Of a stretch of DNA of 64,000 nt, positions 1-8,277 are shown in pieces (the first letter of the stretch is position 1; each line of letters begins with the position of its first letter). The position numbers and the translations under genes were made by a program. The notes under the pieces were generated by a model, which was not told the origin of the DNA, ran no database searches, and was given only the letters and a program-made list of their open reading frames with translations. The stretch is from Hyphomonas sp. (GTDB taxonomy: Bacteria > Pseudomonadota > Alphaproteobacteria > Caulobacterales > Hyphomonadaceae): contig JACKIK010000003.1 in NCBI GenBank assembly GCA_020638455.1, positions 1-64,000 of the forward strand, in the 5' to 3' direction.

Positions 1-386
1 GGCCCGGCCATGCCCATGATGTTGGATGTGAGCGGCGCGTCGTAACGCAGGTGCGGCACCGCATGGTCCCCGATGATGTTGACCATCGGCGTCCAGGCGC
101 GCTTGGCATTGTGGATGTTCGCCCCGCCGTTCATGTAGCCCGCGCCAAGGTGCAACAAGGTCATGGCCGGTCCACCTGTGACGCGTGCATGCCCGTCCGC
201 TGCGCCGGTGGCGACGCCCTCGAACAGGCAAAGCACGGACCGGATGCGCGGTTCATGGTCAAGCGCCGTGACGAGGTGCATTTCCGATGTGCCGGGATTG
301 GCGAAACAGGCCGTGACGCCATGGTCGGCGAGGGTCGAGACCAGCGCTTCGGCCCCGGTCATGGTCTGGATGGCGGCATCAGGCAT
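1..386 (-). CDS. Thiamine-diphosphate enzyme, acetolactate synthase-like (3' end cut off by window)
   Basis: Reading the minus strand from the ATG at 386 gives about 128 residues of the N-terminal PYR domain of a ThDP-dependent enzyme. It opens with a TGAEALVSTLADHGV segment and an FANPGTSEM turn, followed by FEGVATGAADGHAR, which carries the conserved glutamate that activates the cofactor, and then a GGPAMTLLHLGAG stretch. This fits the IlvB, benzoylformate decarboxylase and oxalyl-CoA decarboxylase superfamily. Because the substrate-defining C-terminal part lies outside the window, the reaction cannot be fixed. It has its own promoter region (see 553-588) downstream of feruloyl-CoA synthase on the same strand, so a role in aromatic or 2-oxo acid metabolism is possible, but that is inference. 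Confidence 0.85.
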   Translation of the reverse strand, partial: MPDAAIQTMTGAEALVSTLADHGVTACFANPGTSEMHLVTALDHEPRIRSVLCLFEGVATGAADGHARVTGGPAMTLLHLGAGYMNGGANIHNAKRAWTPMVNIIGDHAVPHLRYDAPLTSNIMGMAG

Positions 387-552
387 GGCGTTTCCCCTTC
401 TGGCTATGCGCGCTGGTGTAGCTTGTCCGGCGCCAACGACCAAGCGGGACGCGACGGAAGCCGGAATTGTTCAAGGGGATGAGATTCCGCACTGCCGCCG
501 CGTCCCTCCGCCAAAGGGGATTTGGCATCGCCGGCCGCACGAGGTGGCCCGC

Positions 553-576
553 GAAAATGAATATACATTCATTTTC
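553..576. promoter_or_regulatory. Perfect 10-bp inverted repeat, probable repressor operator
   Basis: The arms GAAAATGAAT and ATTCATTTTC are exact reverse complements separated by ATAC. The element is strikingly AT-rich inside high-GC DNA and overlaps the predicted -10 box and spacer of the minus-strand promoter at 560-588. The architecture resembles TetR-family operators of fatty-acid or aromatic catabolism. No regulator gene for it lies in the window. Confidence 0.6.
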
Positions 577-588
577 ATTTGATGCGAA
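560..588 (-). promoter_or_regulatory. Predicted sigma70-type promoter for the ThDP enzyme gene
   Basis: On the minus strand a TTCGCA box (583-588; 4 of 6 match to TTGACA) and a TATATT box (560-565) are separated by exactly 17 bases. Transcription would start near 553 and leave a leader of roughly 165 nt before the ATG at 386. The palindrome at 553-576 covers the -10 box, which fits repression by promoter occlusion. Confidence 0.45.
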
Positions 589-634
589 CGATTTTCATTG
601 ATCCGGCGCCGAACTTCGCGCCCCGCGCGGTAAT

Positions 635-2503
635 TTACTTGAGCAGATCCAGAACTCCGGGCGCAGGGGACGACGAATACAGCAAACCTACCTGGTCCTT
701 TCGCAGGTCCTGCGTGCGGGACTGGTTGATGTAGCCCTTTTCCGTGATCTCCCCCGAATCGGCCTGCGGCTGCACGTCCTGAAGCAGGATACGGGCGATG
801 CGGGCGGACGGGTGAGCGTGCGCGGCATTGTAGGCGCGCAGTGTGCTGCGGACATGCTCGACGACTTTCGGGTGCACCGCGAGGTCTGCCAGAGCGAGAG
901 GTTCGCCGACAAGGCGCTGGCACCAGGCTTCGTTGAGAAAGCCGAGCAGCGTGATGTCGATCTGGTTGAGGCCGCAAACGACGGCATCCGACAGCGCTCC
1001 GCCTGTCGCTGCGACCGCCTCGACGCGCACAGTTCCGGCCGAGACCCATGTGCCGTTCGACAGCTTGAACTCTTCCGCCGTGCGCCCGTCAAAGGCGAGG
1101 CCGCGCTCGGGATGGTCAGGGTCGACGAACTTCACGGCATCACCGAGCCGATAGAAGCCCTCCTCGTCGAAGGCGGCGGCGGTCTTCTCAGGATTGCGGT
1201 AATAGCCGGGCGTCACGTTCACGCCCTTCACCCGCAGTTCCATCTTCTCGCCCGCCGGTACCATCTTGAACGTATTGCCGGGCAGCGGCAGGCCGATCAG
1301 GCCCATTCGGTCGTTCGGCCAGTGAACGTTGGACGCCGTCGGAGATGTCTCCGTCGCACCATAACCCGCCGACAGGGAAATGCGTTCGCCGGTCGTTCGT
1401 ACCGCAACGGCCTGGATGCGTTCGTAGATATCCTGTCCCATCGCGGCGCCGCCATAGGCCATGCAGACGAGACGCGAGAAGAAATTGTCGGCGAGGTCCT
1501 GGTCGTGCTCCAGCTCCGTCGCAAGTGCCGCCCAGGCGGCCGGCACGGTGGTGTGCTGGGTGACCGGGACATCCTTCAGGTTGCGGATCATCGCCGGCAG
1601 CCGCGCCGGCGTCGGGGCCCCTTCATCGATGTAAAGCGTGCCGCCCCAGTCGAGCATGTTGTGCAGGATGGCGTGGGCGCCGAATGTGTGGCTCCAGGGC
1701 AGGAAGTTGCACCAGACCTGCGGGCCGCCGCAGACCTGATCCAGCCGCTCCTCATCCCATGCGGACCGGATCATCTTGGCATTGGCCGCGACCATGGAGT
1801 GCAGGTTGATCACCGCCTTGGGCTCTCCCGTCGATCCCGATGTCATCATGAAGGTGGCAATGCTGTCCGGTGCGAGCCGCTCATAGGCAGCATCTGCCTC
1901 CGGCCCGGGCGTCCGGCCGAACTGTTCGAGGCGGACCGCATCACACCGTTCGGGCGCCTCACCGGAATAAAGCACGATGCGCCCTGCCATGCCGAGGCCA
2001 TCGAGCGCGCGCTGGTAGGCCGCGCCATCCTCCACGTAGATGAATTTCGGGCTGATCAGCTCATCGATATATCTGAGGCGGCCGAGATCCTCGCTCAGCA
2101 GCGCATAGGCAGGCGTCACGGGGACGACGGGACTACCAGCCCAGATGGCAGCATATTTTGCCAGCGCGTGGTCGATGGCGTTGGCCGACAGGATCATAGT
2201 CGGTGCGCCGGGCCCAGCACCCGCATCGAGGAAGCCCTGTGCGAGGCGTTTCACGGTAGCGAGGCCCTCCGCATAGGTGACCTCCCGCCAGCCTTCTCCG
2301 CCCCCCTTCGGTCGCTCGGCCAGCCAGACGCGCTCCGGTGCGGCCGCGGCCCAATGGACGAGCGGCGCCAGCATATGCGGGGGCCAGGGCTTCAGCGGAT
2401 TGCCGCTGTCCAGGTAGATCGTCCCGTCCGGGCGGCGGTCCACCTTCAGCTTCAGCGGCAGGTACGGCACTTCGCGGAACGGAATATGAGCTGTGTCTGC
2501 CAC
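635..2503 (-). CDS. fcs: Feruloyl-CoA synthase (AMP-forming acyl-CoA ligase)
   Basis: This 622-residue member of the ANL adenylating superfamily would activate ferulate or a related hydroxycinnamate with ATP and CoA. The phosphate-binding motif TSGSTGEPKA lies at residues 221-230 and the adenylate motif YGATETSP at 381-388, with the hinge and C-terminal lid downstream. The length and the N-terminal phrase PFREVPYLPLKLK are typical of alphaproteobacterial feruloyl-CoA synthases rather than short fatty-acyl ligases. It sits between the potassium channel gene, 34 bp away, and the ThDP enzyme on the same strand. No feruloyl-CoA hydratase/lyase is adjacent; a coniferyl-type aldehyde dehydrogenase and a crotonase occur about 50 kb away. 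A related aryl- or acyl-CoA ligase cannot be excluded. Confidence 0.8.
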   Translation of the reverse strand: MADTAHIPFREVPYLPLKLKVDRRPDGTIYLDSGNPLKPWPPHMLAPLVHWAAAAPERVWLAERPKGGGEGWREVTYAEGLATVKRLAQGFLDAGAGPGAPTMILSANAIDHALAKYAAIWAGSPVVPVTPAYALLSEDLGRLRYIDELISPKFIYVEDGAAYQRALDGLGMAGRIVLYSGEAPERCDAVRLEQFGRTPGPEADAAYERLAPDSIATFMMTSGSTGEPKAVINLHSMVAANAKMIRSAWDEERLDQVCGGPQVWCNFLPWSHTFGAHAILHNMLDWGGTLYIDEGAPTPARLPAMIRNLKDVPVTQHTTVPAAWAALATELEHDQDLADNFFSRLVCMAYGGAAMGQDIYERIQAVAVRTTGERISLSAGYGATETSPTASNVHWPNDRMGLIGLPLPGNTFKMVPAGEKMELRVKGVNVTPGYYRNPEKTAAAFDEEGFYRLGDAVKFVDPDHPERGLAFDGRTAEEFKLSNGTWVSAGTVRVEAVAATGGALSDAVVCGLNQIDITLLGFLNEAWCQRLVGEPLALADLAVHPKVVEHVRSTLRAYNAAHAHPSARIARILLQDVQPQADSGEITEKGYINQSRTQDLRKDQVGLLYSSSPAPGVLDLLK

Positions 2504-2537
2504 GCCGTGGCTCTCCCTGAATTTTTTCTCTGCCGGC

Positions 2538-3323
2538 CTAGACCAGGCCGCGTGTCGGAATGTGGATCACGTGTCCGCAATGCTTGCAATGGACAGCGTC
2601 ACGGTCGTGCATCATCAGGCCACACTGTTCGCACTCGTATTCCACCTTGTCGTTGGGCTCGAGAATGGCCTTCAGCAGCTGCAGGAACAGGGTGAGGCCG
2701 AGGGCCATGATAATGATCGAGAGGATGCGGCCCCAGCGACCGATCATCAGCACGTCGCCATAGCCTGTCGTCGTCAGGCTGGTGACGGTGAAATAAAGGG
2801 CATCCAGATAGGAATGGATGTTTTCGTTGATGCCGACCTGCGTCGCATAGACCAGTGCCGACATGATGAAGACGAAAACGATCAGGTTGGTGACCTTGTC
2901 GATCACGCGCTCATGCCGCTGGAAGAAGGGCGTGATTACCTTGACGCGACGAATGAAGGTGAACGCCCGGATCGCGCGAACGGCCCGCAGCACACGCAGG
3001 AAGGCGAAGTTCGAAACCAGCAGCGGCGCCAGCATCGTGACCACGACGACAAGGTCGGCGATATTCAATGGCCGGAAAATGAAGTTCCACTTGTGCCGGG
3101 CGATATAGAAGCGCGCGAGCAGGTCGAAAGCGATAACTCCACCGATGAAGTAGTCGATGAAGGCATGCGTCCGGCCCCGCTGTTCGAACGGCGCCCAGAG
3201 GAAATAGGCGATCGTCACGAAATCGAAGATCAGCATCACCCAGCGGAAGACAAAGGGCGCGCGCCCATTGCCCTCGTACAGCCAGAACAGCAGCCGGTTC
3301 AGACCCGTGCGATGGTGTTTCAT
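2538..3323 (-). CDS. Voltage-gated-type potassium channel with C-terminal zinc ribbon
   Basis: This 261-residue inner-membrane protein has the layout of a six-helix cation channel. A voltage-sensor-like S4 with regularly spaced arginines runs over residues 110-128 (RVLRAVRAIRAFTFIRR). It is followed by a pore loop with the potassium filter TTTGYGDV at 184-191 and a final membrane helix. The cytoplasmic tail carries four cysteines (231, 234, 246, 249) in a CX2C-X11-CX2C zinc-ribbon arrangement, an unusual attachment for a small bacterial Kv-like channel. It lies between the amidohydrolase (28 bp upstream) and fcs (34 bp downstream) and may be cotranscribed with both. The ribbon might bind zinc or drive tetramer contacts; this is inference. 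Confidence 0.85.
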   Translation of the reverse strand: MKHHRTGLNRLLFWLYEGNGRAPFVFRWVMLIFDFVTIAYFLWAPFEQRGRTHAFIDYFIGGVIAFDLLARFYIARHKWNFIFRPLNIADLVVVVTMLAPLLVSNFAFLRVLRAVRAIRAFTFIRRVKVITPFFQRHERVIDKVTNLIVFVFIMSALVYATQVGINENIHSYLDALYFTVTSLTTTGYGDVLMIGRWGRILSIIIMALGLTLFLQLLKAILEPNDKVEYECEQCGLMMHDRDAVHCKHCGHVIHIPTRGLV

Positions 3324-3350
3324 GCCCCTGCTCCCGCGCCCCCGCCTTGT

Positions 3351-4691
3351 TCAGCCCGCAGGTTCGAGCGTCTCGTTGAAGCGGACGGGCTTGCCGCCGC
3401 CCTTCTTCACGATCTCGCCATCGCGCATAACGAAGCCGCCCCGGATGATCGTGGCAACCGGCCAGCCGGTGGCTTCGAAGCCGTCGAACGGCGTCCAGCC
3501 GCATTTCGCCTTCGACCATTCGGCCGTGATCGTCTGCCGGTGCTTCATGTCCACAACCGTGAAGTCGGCATGATAGCCTTCGGCGATGCGGCCCTTGTCG
3601 GCAAGGCCGAAGACACGCTGCGGCCCGGCGCTGGTGAGTTCGACAAATCGCTGCAGGCTGAGCTTCCCGTTGTTCACATGGGTCAGCATGATCGGCACAA
3701 GCGTCTGCACGCCCGGCATGCCGGAAGGGCTTGCCGGATAGGGCCGTGCCTTCTCTTCCTTCGTGTGCGGCGCATGGTCGGAGCCCATCACGTCGACGAT
3801 GCCGGCGTTCAGCGCGCGCCAGATGGCATCCTGATGGCGCTTCTCACGGATCGGCGGGTTCATCTGGGCATAACCCTTGAGGCGCTCATAGCAGTCCGGC
3901 GAGGTGAGGGTCAGATGCTGCGGCAGGCATTCCACGCTGGCGACGTCCTTGGCATCGCGCAGGATCTCCATTTCTTCCGCCGTCGAGATGTGCAGCACGT
4001 GGATACGCTTGCCGACCTTGCGGGCGAGGCGCAGCAGGCGCGTCGTCGACGAAACGGCGGCCTCGACGTCGCGCACCACGGGATGGCTGGTCCAGTCGCC
4101 CTGGACCGCCAGGCTGCGGCGCTCCTCGAGTCGGTATTCGTCTTCCGAATGGAACGCCGCCCGGCGCTTGATGGCGCGTAGCACGGCCTCTACGCCCTCA
4201 TCGTCCTTGATCAGCAGGTCGCCGGTCGAGGCGCCCATGAACACTTTCACGCCGCAGCAGCCGAGCATGCGCTCCATCTCCGGCAGCACGTCGACATTGG
4301 CGTGCGTCGCGCCAGCATAGAAGGCGTGATCGATGTCCATCCGGCCCTTCGCACGGTTCAGCTTGTCCTGCAGCAGGTCCGGCGTGATGGTGGAGGGATT
4401 GGTGTTCGGCATCTCGAACACGGCGACGACGCCGCCGAGGGCGGCCGAGCGGGCCTCTGATTCAAGGTCCGCCTTGTATTCCAGACCGGGCTCCCGGAAG
4501 TGAACCTGGCTGTCGATCACACCGGGCAGGATGTGCAGGCCGCTGGCGCCGTAGATTTCCCCGGCCGCAGCCCCGGAAAGATCACCGATACGGGCAATAC
4601 GCTCACCGCGCACACCGATGTCGGCCTGCATCTCGCCGCCGGGGGTGACGATCGTGCCGCCTCGAAGGATCAGGTCATAGGTTTCGCTCAT
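3351..4691 (-). CDS. Dihydroorotase-family amidohydrolase
   Basis: This 446-residue amidohydrolase has the architecture of type I dihydroorotase or allantoinase. The N-terminal beta domain is followed by IDSQVHFREPG (residues 59-69), the bridging-lysine segment VKVFMGAST (near K149), histidines H181 and H234, and GSDHAPHT (D305). The first metal motif reads Q-V-H instead of the usual H-x-H, so one histidine ligand is replaced by glutamine. That change may be a property of this subfamily. I chose the ATG at 4691 because MSETYDLILRGG is the normal N-terminus; a longer reading frame upstream gives a proline/arginine-rich extension with no similarity. Divergent from the gene at 4823. Likely pyrimidine synthesis or cyclic amide hydrolysis. 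Confidence 0.8.
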   Translation of the reverse strand: MSETYDLILRGGTIVTPGGEMQADIGVRGERIARIGDLSGAAAGEIYGASGLHILPGVIDSQVHFREPGLEYKADLESEARSAALGGVVAVFEMPNTNPSTITPDLLQDKLNRAKGRMDIDHAFYAGATHANVDVLPEMERMLGCCGVKVFMGASTGDLLIKDDEGVEAVLRAIKRRAAFHSEDEYRLEERRSLAVQGDWTSHPVVRDVEAAVSSTTRLLRLARKVGKRIHVLHISTAEEMEILRDAKDVASVECLPQHLTLTSPDCYERLKGYAQMNPPIREKRHQDAIWRALNAGIVDVMGSDHAPHTKEEKARPYPASPSGMPGVQTLVPIMLTHVNNGKLSLQRFVELTSAGPQRVFGLADKGRIAEGYHADFTVVDMKHRQTITAEWSKAKCGWTPFDGFEATGWPVATIIRGGFVMRDGEIVKKGGGKPVRFNETLEPAG

Positions 4692-4822
4692 GGGGCCTAT
4701 ATGCGCCTGCCCGTCCCGCCTGTCACCCGCCCGGATGACGCGGGGTGACGCTTGGCCCGCCCCCGCTTTGCACGTACGTTTCCCCGGAAAGCGGGGCGAC
4801 ACCGCGACGGGAGATCAAGTCC

Positions 4823-5464
4823 ATGCCGAGGCTGAAGCAGGCCGGCCGCGAAGCCGCAAACGAATATGCCACCCGGATCTTCAATATCGTGTTCGGCGAT
4901 CGGGATCCGGTCGCGGAACCGGGAACGGCGACGGGCACGCCCGGCAATTGGTGGACGGTCTTCAACATCCTGCCGGATGCGTTCGAGCACACGACCGAGG
5001 GCTTCCGCTTCTACCGTTCGCCAAAGCGCCTGATCGACCCCAAGCTGCGCGAACTCGGCCAGATTCGCGCCGGCTACACAGTCGGAAGCCAGTTCGTCTT
5101 CTCGCAGCATTGCAAGGCGTGCCGCCATCTTGGCATGCCGGAGGAGCAGATCGAAGCCATTCCCCACTGGCAGGTTGCGACCTGCTTCAGTGAACTGGAA
5201 CGGGCGCTGCTGGCCTACACCGATGCCCTGGTGCTGGAGCGCGGGCGCGTGCCGGATGGCGTGTTCGAGGTGCTGAAGAAGCACCTCAGCGATGAGGAGA
5301 TTCTCGAATTCACCTACATCACGTGCACCTACATGATGCATGCGATCATGAGCCGGGCCCTGCGGCTGGAATTTGACGATGTCGACGAGCGGGTCGTGGA
5401 AGTTCCCGCGCCTGAAGGCTACTATGATGATGTCATGAGCATGGTCGACAAGAAGGAAGACTGA
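4823..5464 (+). CDS. Carboxymuconolactone decarboxylase/AhpD-like family protein
   Basis: This all-helical protein of 213 residues carries a C97-KA-C100-R-H102 motif followed by LGMPEEQIEAI, the layout seen in the CMD/AhpD family. There the cysteine pair supports peroxidase or proton-relay chemistry. The ATG at 4823 gives MPRLKQAGRE, a natural family start, whereas upstream in-frame sequence is low-complexity. It is followed two bases later by a VOC-family gene, so the two are almost certainly translated from one message and may act on one small-molecule substrate. The exact substrate is unknown. Confidence 0.7.
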   Translation: MPRLKQAGREAANEYATRIFNIVFGDRDPVAEPGTATGTPGNWWTVFNILPDAFEHTTEGFRFYRSPKRLIDPKLRELGQIRAGYTVGSQFVFSQHCKACRHLGMPEEQIEAIPHWQVATCFSELERALLAYTDALVLERGRVPDGVFEVLKKHLSDEEILEFTYITCTYMMHAIMSRALRLEFDDVDERVVEVPAPEGYYDDVMSMVDKKED

Positions 5465-5466
5465 AC

Positions 5467-6006
5467 ATGGCCTACCACCACCTCGCCCTGGCTGCGAAGG
5501 ACATGAAGGCGACGCACGATTTCTACGAGCGGATCATGGGCTTCGAACTCGTGAAGGTCGAAGTCGCGCCGATCCCCGGCGGCGGCTGGGGCAAGCATTT
5601 CTTCTACCGGATGGATGGCGACGACAGCCGCTTCATCGCGTTCTGGGAACTGCATGACACGCCCGGACAGGAAAACCACAGGCACGACCTGAATGAAGCA
5701 GCGAACCTGCCCGCGGGAACCAACCACTATTCCTTCACCGTGGACACGGTCGAGGAACTGACCGCCTGGAAAGACCGGTGGAACGCCGCCGGGCTCGACG
5801 TGCTGGAAATTGACCACAACTGGTGCCATTCCGTCTACACGCGGGACCCGAACGGCAACATGGTGGAGTTCTGCGCAACGACGGGCGAGTTTAATGCTGC
5901 AGACCGGGAGCGCGCTCTTGCAGCGCTTACGGAAACGGAGTTCCGGCCGTCTCCGCCACCTGCAAAGATCCAACCCTGGCCGTCGAAGGAAACGACAACC
6001 GCCTGA
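5467..6006 (+). CDS. VOC (glyoxalase/extradiol dioxygenase) family protein
   Basis: This protein of 179 residues has one VOC metalloenzyme repeat pair. It begins MAYHHLALAAKDMKATHDFY, the usual first beta-alpha unit with a metal-ligand histidine near residue 5. A second histidine follows in NHYSFTVDTV, and a terminal glutamate in NGNMVEFC. These can form the H-H-E metal centre typical of glyoxalases and extradiol dioxygenases. The gene starts two bases after the CMD-like gene and ends a few bases from a convergent membrane protein gene. Substrate not predictable from sequence. Confidence 0.8.
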   Translation: MAYHHLALAAKDMKATHDFYERIMGFELVKVEVAPIPGGGWGKHFFYRMDGDDSRFIAFWELHDTPGQENHRHDLNEAANLPAGTNHYSFTVDTVEELTAWKDRWNAAGLDVLEIDHNWCHSVYTRDPNGNMVEFCATTGEFNAADRERALAALTETEFRPSPPPAKIQPWPSKETTTA

Positions 6007-6011
6007 CGCGA

Positions 6012-7289
6012 TCAGGCGGCGGCGCCGGCAGCACGCAGCGTTTTCTTCTGGACGAGCTGGGGAAATCCGCTGGCGACCAGGCCGAAGACCCAGCCGGCCG
6101 CACCGATCATGAGGTAAGGCAGCAGCGTCGGGTCGCCCTCCACATGTGCCGCCATCAGGACGAACGAGATCAGGATACCCGGCACGAGATTCGCGAGCCC
6201 CAGCGCCACCACGAGGCCGGCCATTGCCTTCCAGCCCGTCAGGCGCTCGATCACCCAGCCACCCGCCAGGGCCGGCAGCACCATGGTCAGCGCCGACAGC
6301 AGCATGGCTGGCAGCAGGCCGAGGAAGGGCGCGATAATGACAAAGACCAGGATAGATTTCGGGTCCGAGGACGTCCCCGTCTGCACGGCCGGAAGGAGGA
6401 ACAACAGGCCCACGCTCAGCACCAACAGGGCACCCCACGGATAATACAGGGCGTTGCCGGCGACCCAGCTGGAATAAGTCGATTTGTTGCGCAGCCCCGG
6501 CGCGTCGAGGCCCTGCTGCAGGGCCGCGCTCCAGTAATAGCTGACGACGCCGGGAGTATAGCCGACCACAAGGATCGTGACCGCCGCCGTATTGCTGGCG
6601 GCACTGACGGACTCCTCCAGCGAATTGAACAGGAGGGCCAGCGCGAGGAAGAACCCGCCGAGCAGGGCGAGCCGCAGCCAGCCCCGCAGCGTCATGGAAT
6701 CGAATGAAAAGGCGGGCATCTTTTCTTCTCCGGCGGCCTCTGAATGGTGGCCCATGACGAATTCATGCATCGGCCCTTCCAGAATGGTCGACGCCGCCGC
6801 CGCAACGGCAACGCCGAAGATCATGCCGGGCGAGAACGTGCTTTCGAGGCCTTCAAGGAACTCGGGAAAGGTCGCGAGGCTGAACACGACCGACCCGGTG
6901 ATGGCACCGACGGCAACGAACCAGCGACGGGCAATGTCCTGCGGCGCAGGTTCCGTCGCGTCCGGGCTCCATTCACTGGGGCGCAAGGCCTTCCGGATAT
7001 TCGGGATAAAGTCGTCCCACAGCTTCGATACGAGCGCGAAGGCGCCGTAGCACAGCAGAATGGCCGCGACGCCAAGGGCCGCACCAAGCAGCGCCGTCAG
7101 CAGGATCTTGCCCAGATGCATGTCCGGTTCGAAAGCCGAGGCGGTCAGGAAAGCCGCGACAACACCCATTGCCGCGCCGAACGCGAAGGCAACCCGGCCC
7201 TTTGCTGCAAGGGCGATGAACACGAAGGCACCGAGGTAGAATTCAATCAGCGAAACGGCCAGGAACTGGCTGTCGTTGAGCGAGCTCAT
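6012..7289 (-). CDS. Polytopic membrane protein of unknown function
   Basis: This 425-residue integral membrane protein has about ten hydrophobic segments. I chose the ATG at 7289 because a GGGAGGG ribosome-binding sequence lies just upstream and the first helix begins at once (MSSLNDSQFLAVSLIEFYLG). A soluble loop of roughly 40 residues sits after the third helix (KLWDDFIPNIRKALRPSEW). I do not recognise a transport or enzyme signature. It is a single gene, convergent with the VOC gene and divergent from ygfZ, with a 169-bp region between 7289 and 7459 that must hold both promoters. Confidence 0.7.
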   Translation of the reverse strand: MSSLNDSQFLAVSLIEFYLGAFVFIALAAKGRVAFAFGAAMGVVAAFLTASAFEPDMHLGKILLTALLGAALGVAAILLCYGAFALVSKLWDDFIPNIRKALRPSEWSPDATEPAPQDIARRWFVAVGAITGSVVFSLATFPEFLEGLESTFSPGMIFGVAVAAAASTILEGPMHEFVMGHHSEAAGEEKMPAFSFDSMTLRGWLRLALLGGFFLALALLFNSLEESVSAASNTAAVTILVVGYTPGVVSYYWSAALQQGLDAPGLRNKSTYSSWVAGNALYYPWGALLVLSVGLLFLLPAVQTGTSSDPKSILVFVIIAPFLGLLPAMLLSALTMVLPALAGGWVIERLTGWKAMAGLVVALGLANLVPGILISFVLMAAHVEGDPTLLPYLMIGAAGWVFGLVASGFPQLVQKKTLRAAGAAA

Positions 7290-7458
7290 ATCACCCTCCC
7301 ATTCCGCATCCCCGCTCGGCTTATAGCACGAATTCCACAGATGTTCTCCCTTTCGTGAAAGGCGCCGCGCAGGCCCGGCGGTTGACCGGGCCCGGCGCCG
7401 GCAGCACAAACGCCTGCCAGTCCCAGAAGAGCTGCCGGTTCCGGCAGAGTCCCGCCCG

Positions 7459-8277
7459 ATGCGCCTGCCCAACCGTGCCCTGATCCACCTGACCGGCCCC
7501 GATACGCTTTCCCTGCTGGAGCGGACGGTGACACATTCGGTGACCGATTGGGAGACAGGCGCGCTGCGTTATGGCGCGCTGCTGACACCGCAAGGCAAGG
7601 TCATCGCGGACTACCTGGTCCTTCGTACGGAAGACGGTGTGATCGTGGACGTCCACGAGGAGGCCGCCGACGACCTGATGAAGCGGTTGAAGATGTTCCG
7701 GCTGCGCGCGGCGGTGGAAATTGAGCGCGACGAACGGCTCGCTACCGTGATCCTGGGTGACGGCCACCGTGATCCACGCAGCACCCGGTTGCCCGGTCGG
7801 GACTATGTACCAGTGAGCCAAGCGGCGGAGGCGATGAGTGCGGCCGAGTGGCAGGCGATGCGGATTGCGGCGGGCGTACCGGAATGGGGCGCTGACTACC
7901 GCGCCGCGGAGGTCTTTCCGACGGATATCAACATGGATGTGATGGGCGGGGTCGACTACAAGAAGGGCTGCTTCGTCGGCCAGGAAGTGGCAAGCCGCAT
8001 GAAGCGGCGCGGCAAGATCCGCAAGCGCACCCTGCCGGTGCTGGGCGGCGGCCTGGCCACGGGCGCGCCGCTTCTGGCAGGCACTGAAGTCGGCACCCTG
8101 ACGAGCGTCGACGCAGGGAACGGGCGAGGCCTCGCCCTGGTCCGCACGGACCGGCTCCAGAAGGCGCTCGATCAGTCCCTGCCGGTCACCTGTGAGGGCG
8201 AGCCGGTCAGGATCGACCTGCCGGACTGGGCCGAGGCGGAAATGATGGCGCTTGCGGCGGAGGGCACCGATGAGTGA
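7459..8277 (+). CDS. ygfZ: YgfZ/GcvT-domain folate-binding protein
   Basis: This 272-residue protein shows the YgfZ signature KKGCFVGQE at about residues 170-178, with the conserved cysteine followed by GQE, and the folate-binding GcvT fold before it (SLLERTVTHSVTDW near the N-terminus). YgfZ/IBA57 proteins support assembly or repair of certain [4Fe-4S] enzymes with tetrahydrofolate. The stop overlaps the start of tag (ATGAGTGA at 8270-8277), so the two genes are translationally coupled. This is the first gene of a plus-strand run that continues through the GH9 gene at 12631. Confidence 0.88.
   Translation: MRLPNRALIHLTGPDTLSLLERTVTHSVTDWETGALRYGALLTPQGKVIADYLVLRTEDGVIVDVHEEAADDLMKRLKMFRLRAAVEIERDERLATVILGDGHRDPRSTRLPGRDYVPVSQAAEAMSAAEWQAMRIAAGVPEWGADYRAAEVFPTDINMDVMGGVDYKKGCFVGQEVASRMKRRGKIRKRTLPVLGGGLATGAPLLAGTEVGTLTSVDAGNGRGLALVRTDRLQKALDQSLPVTCEGEPVRIDLPDWAEAEMMALAAEGTDE

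Noticed and set aside
812..2695. Long open frame on the plus strand opposite feruloyl-CoA synthase
   Set aside because: It is opposite a clear adenylating enzyme, is arginine/alanine-rich with no domain, and arises from high GC codon bias.
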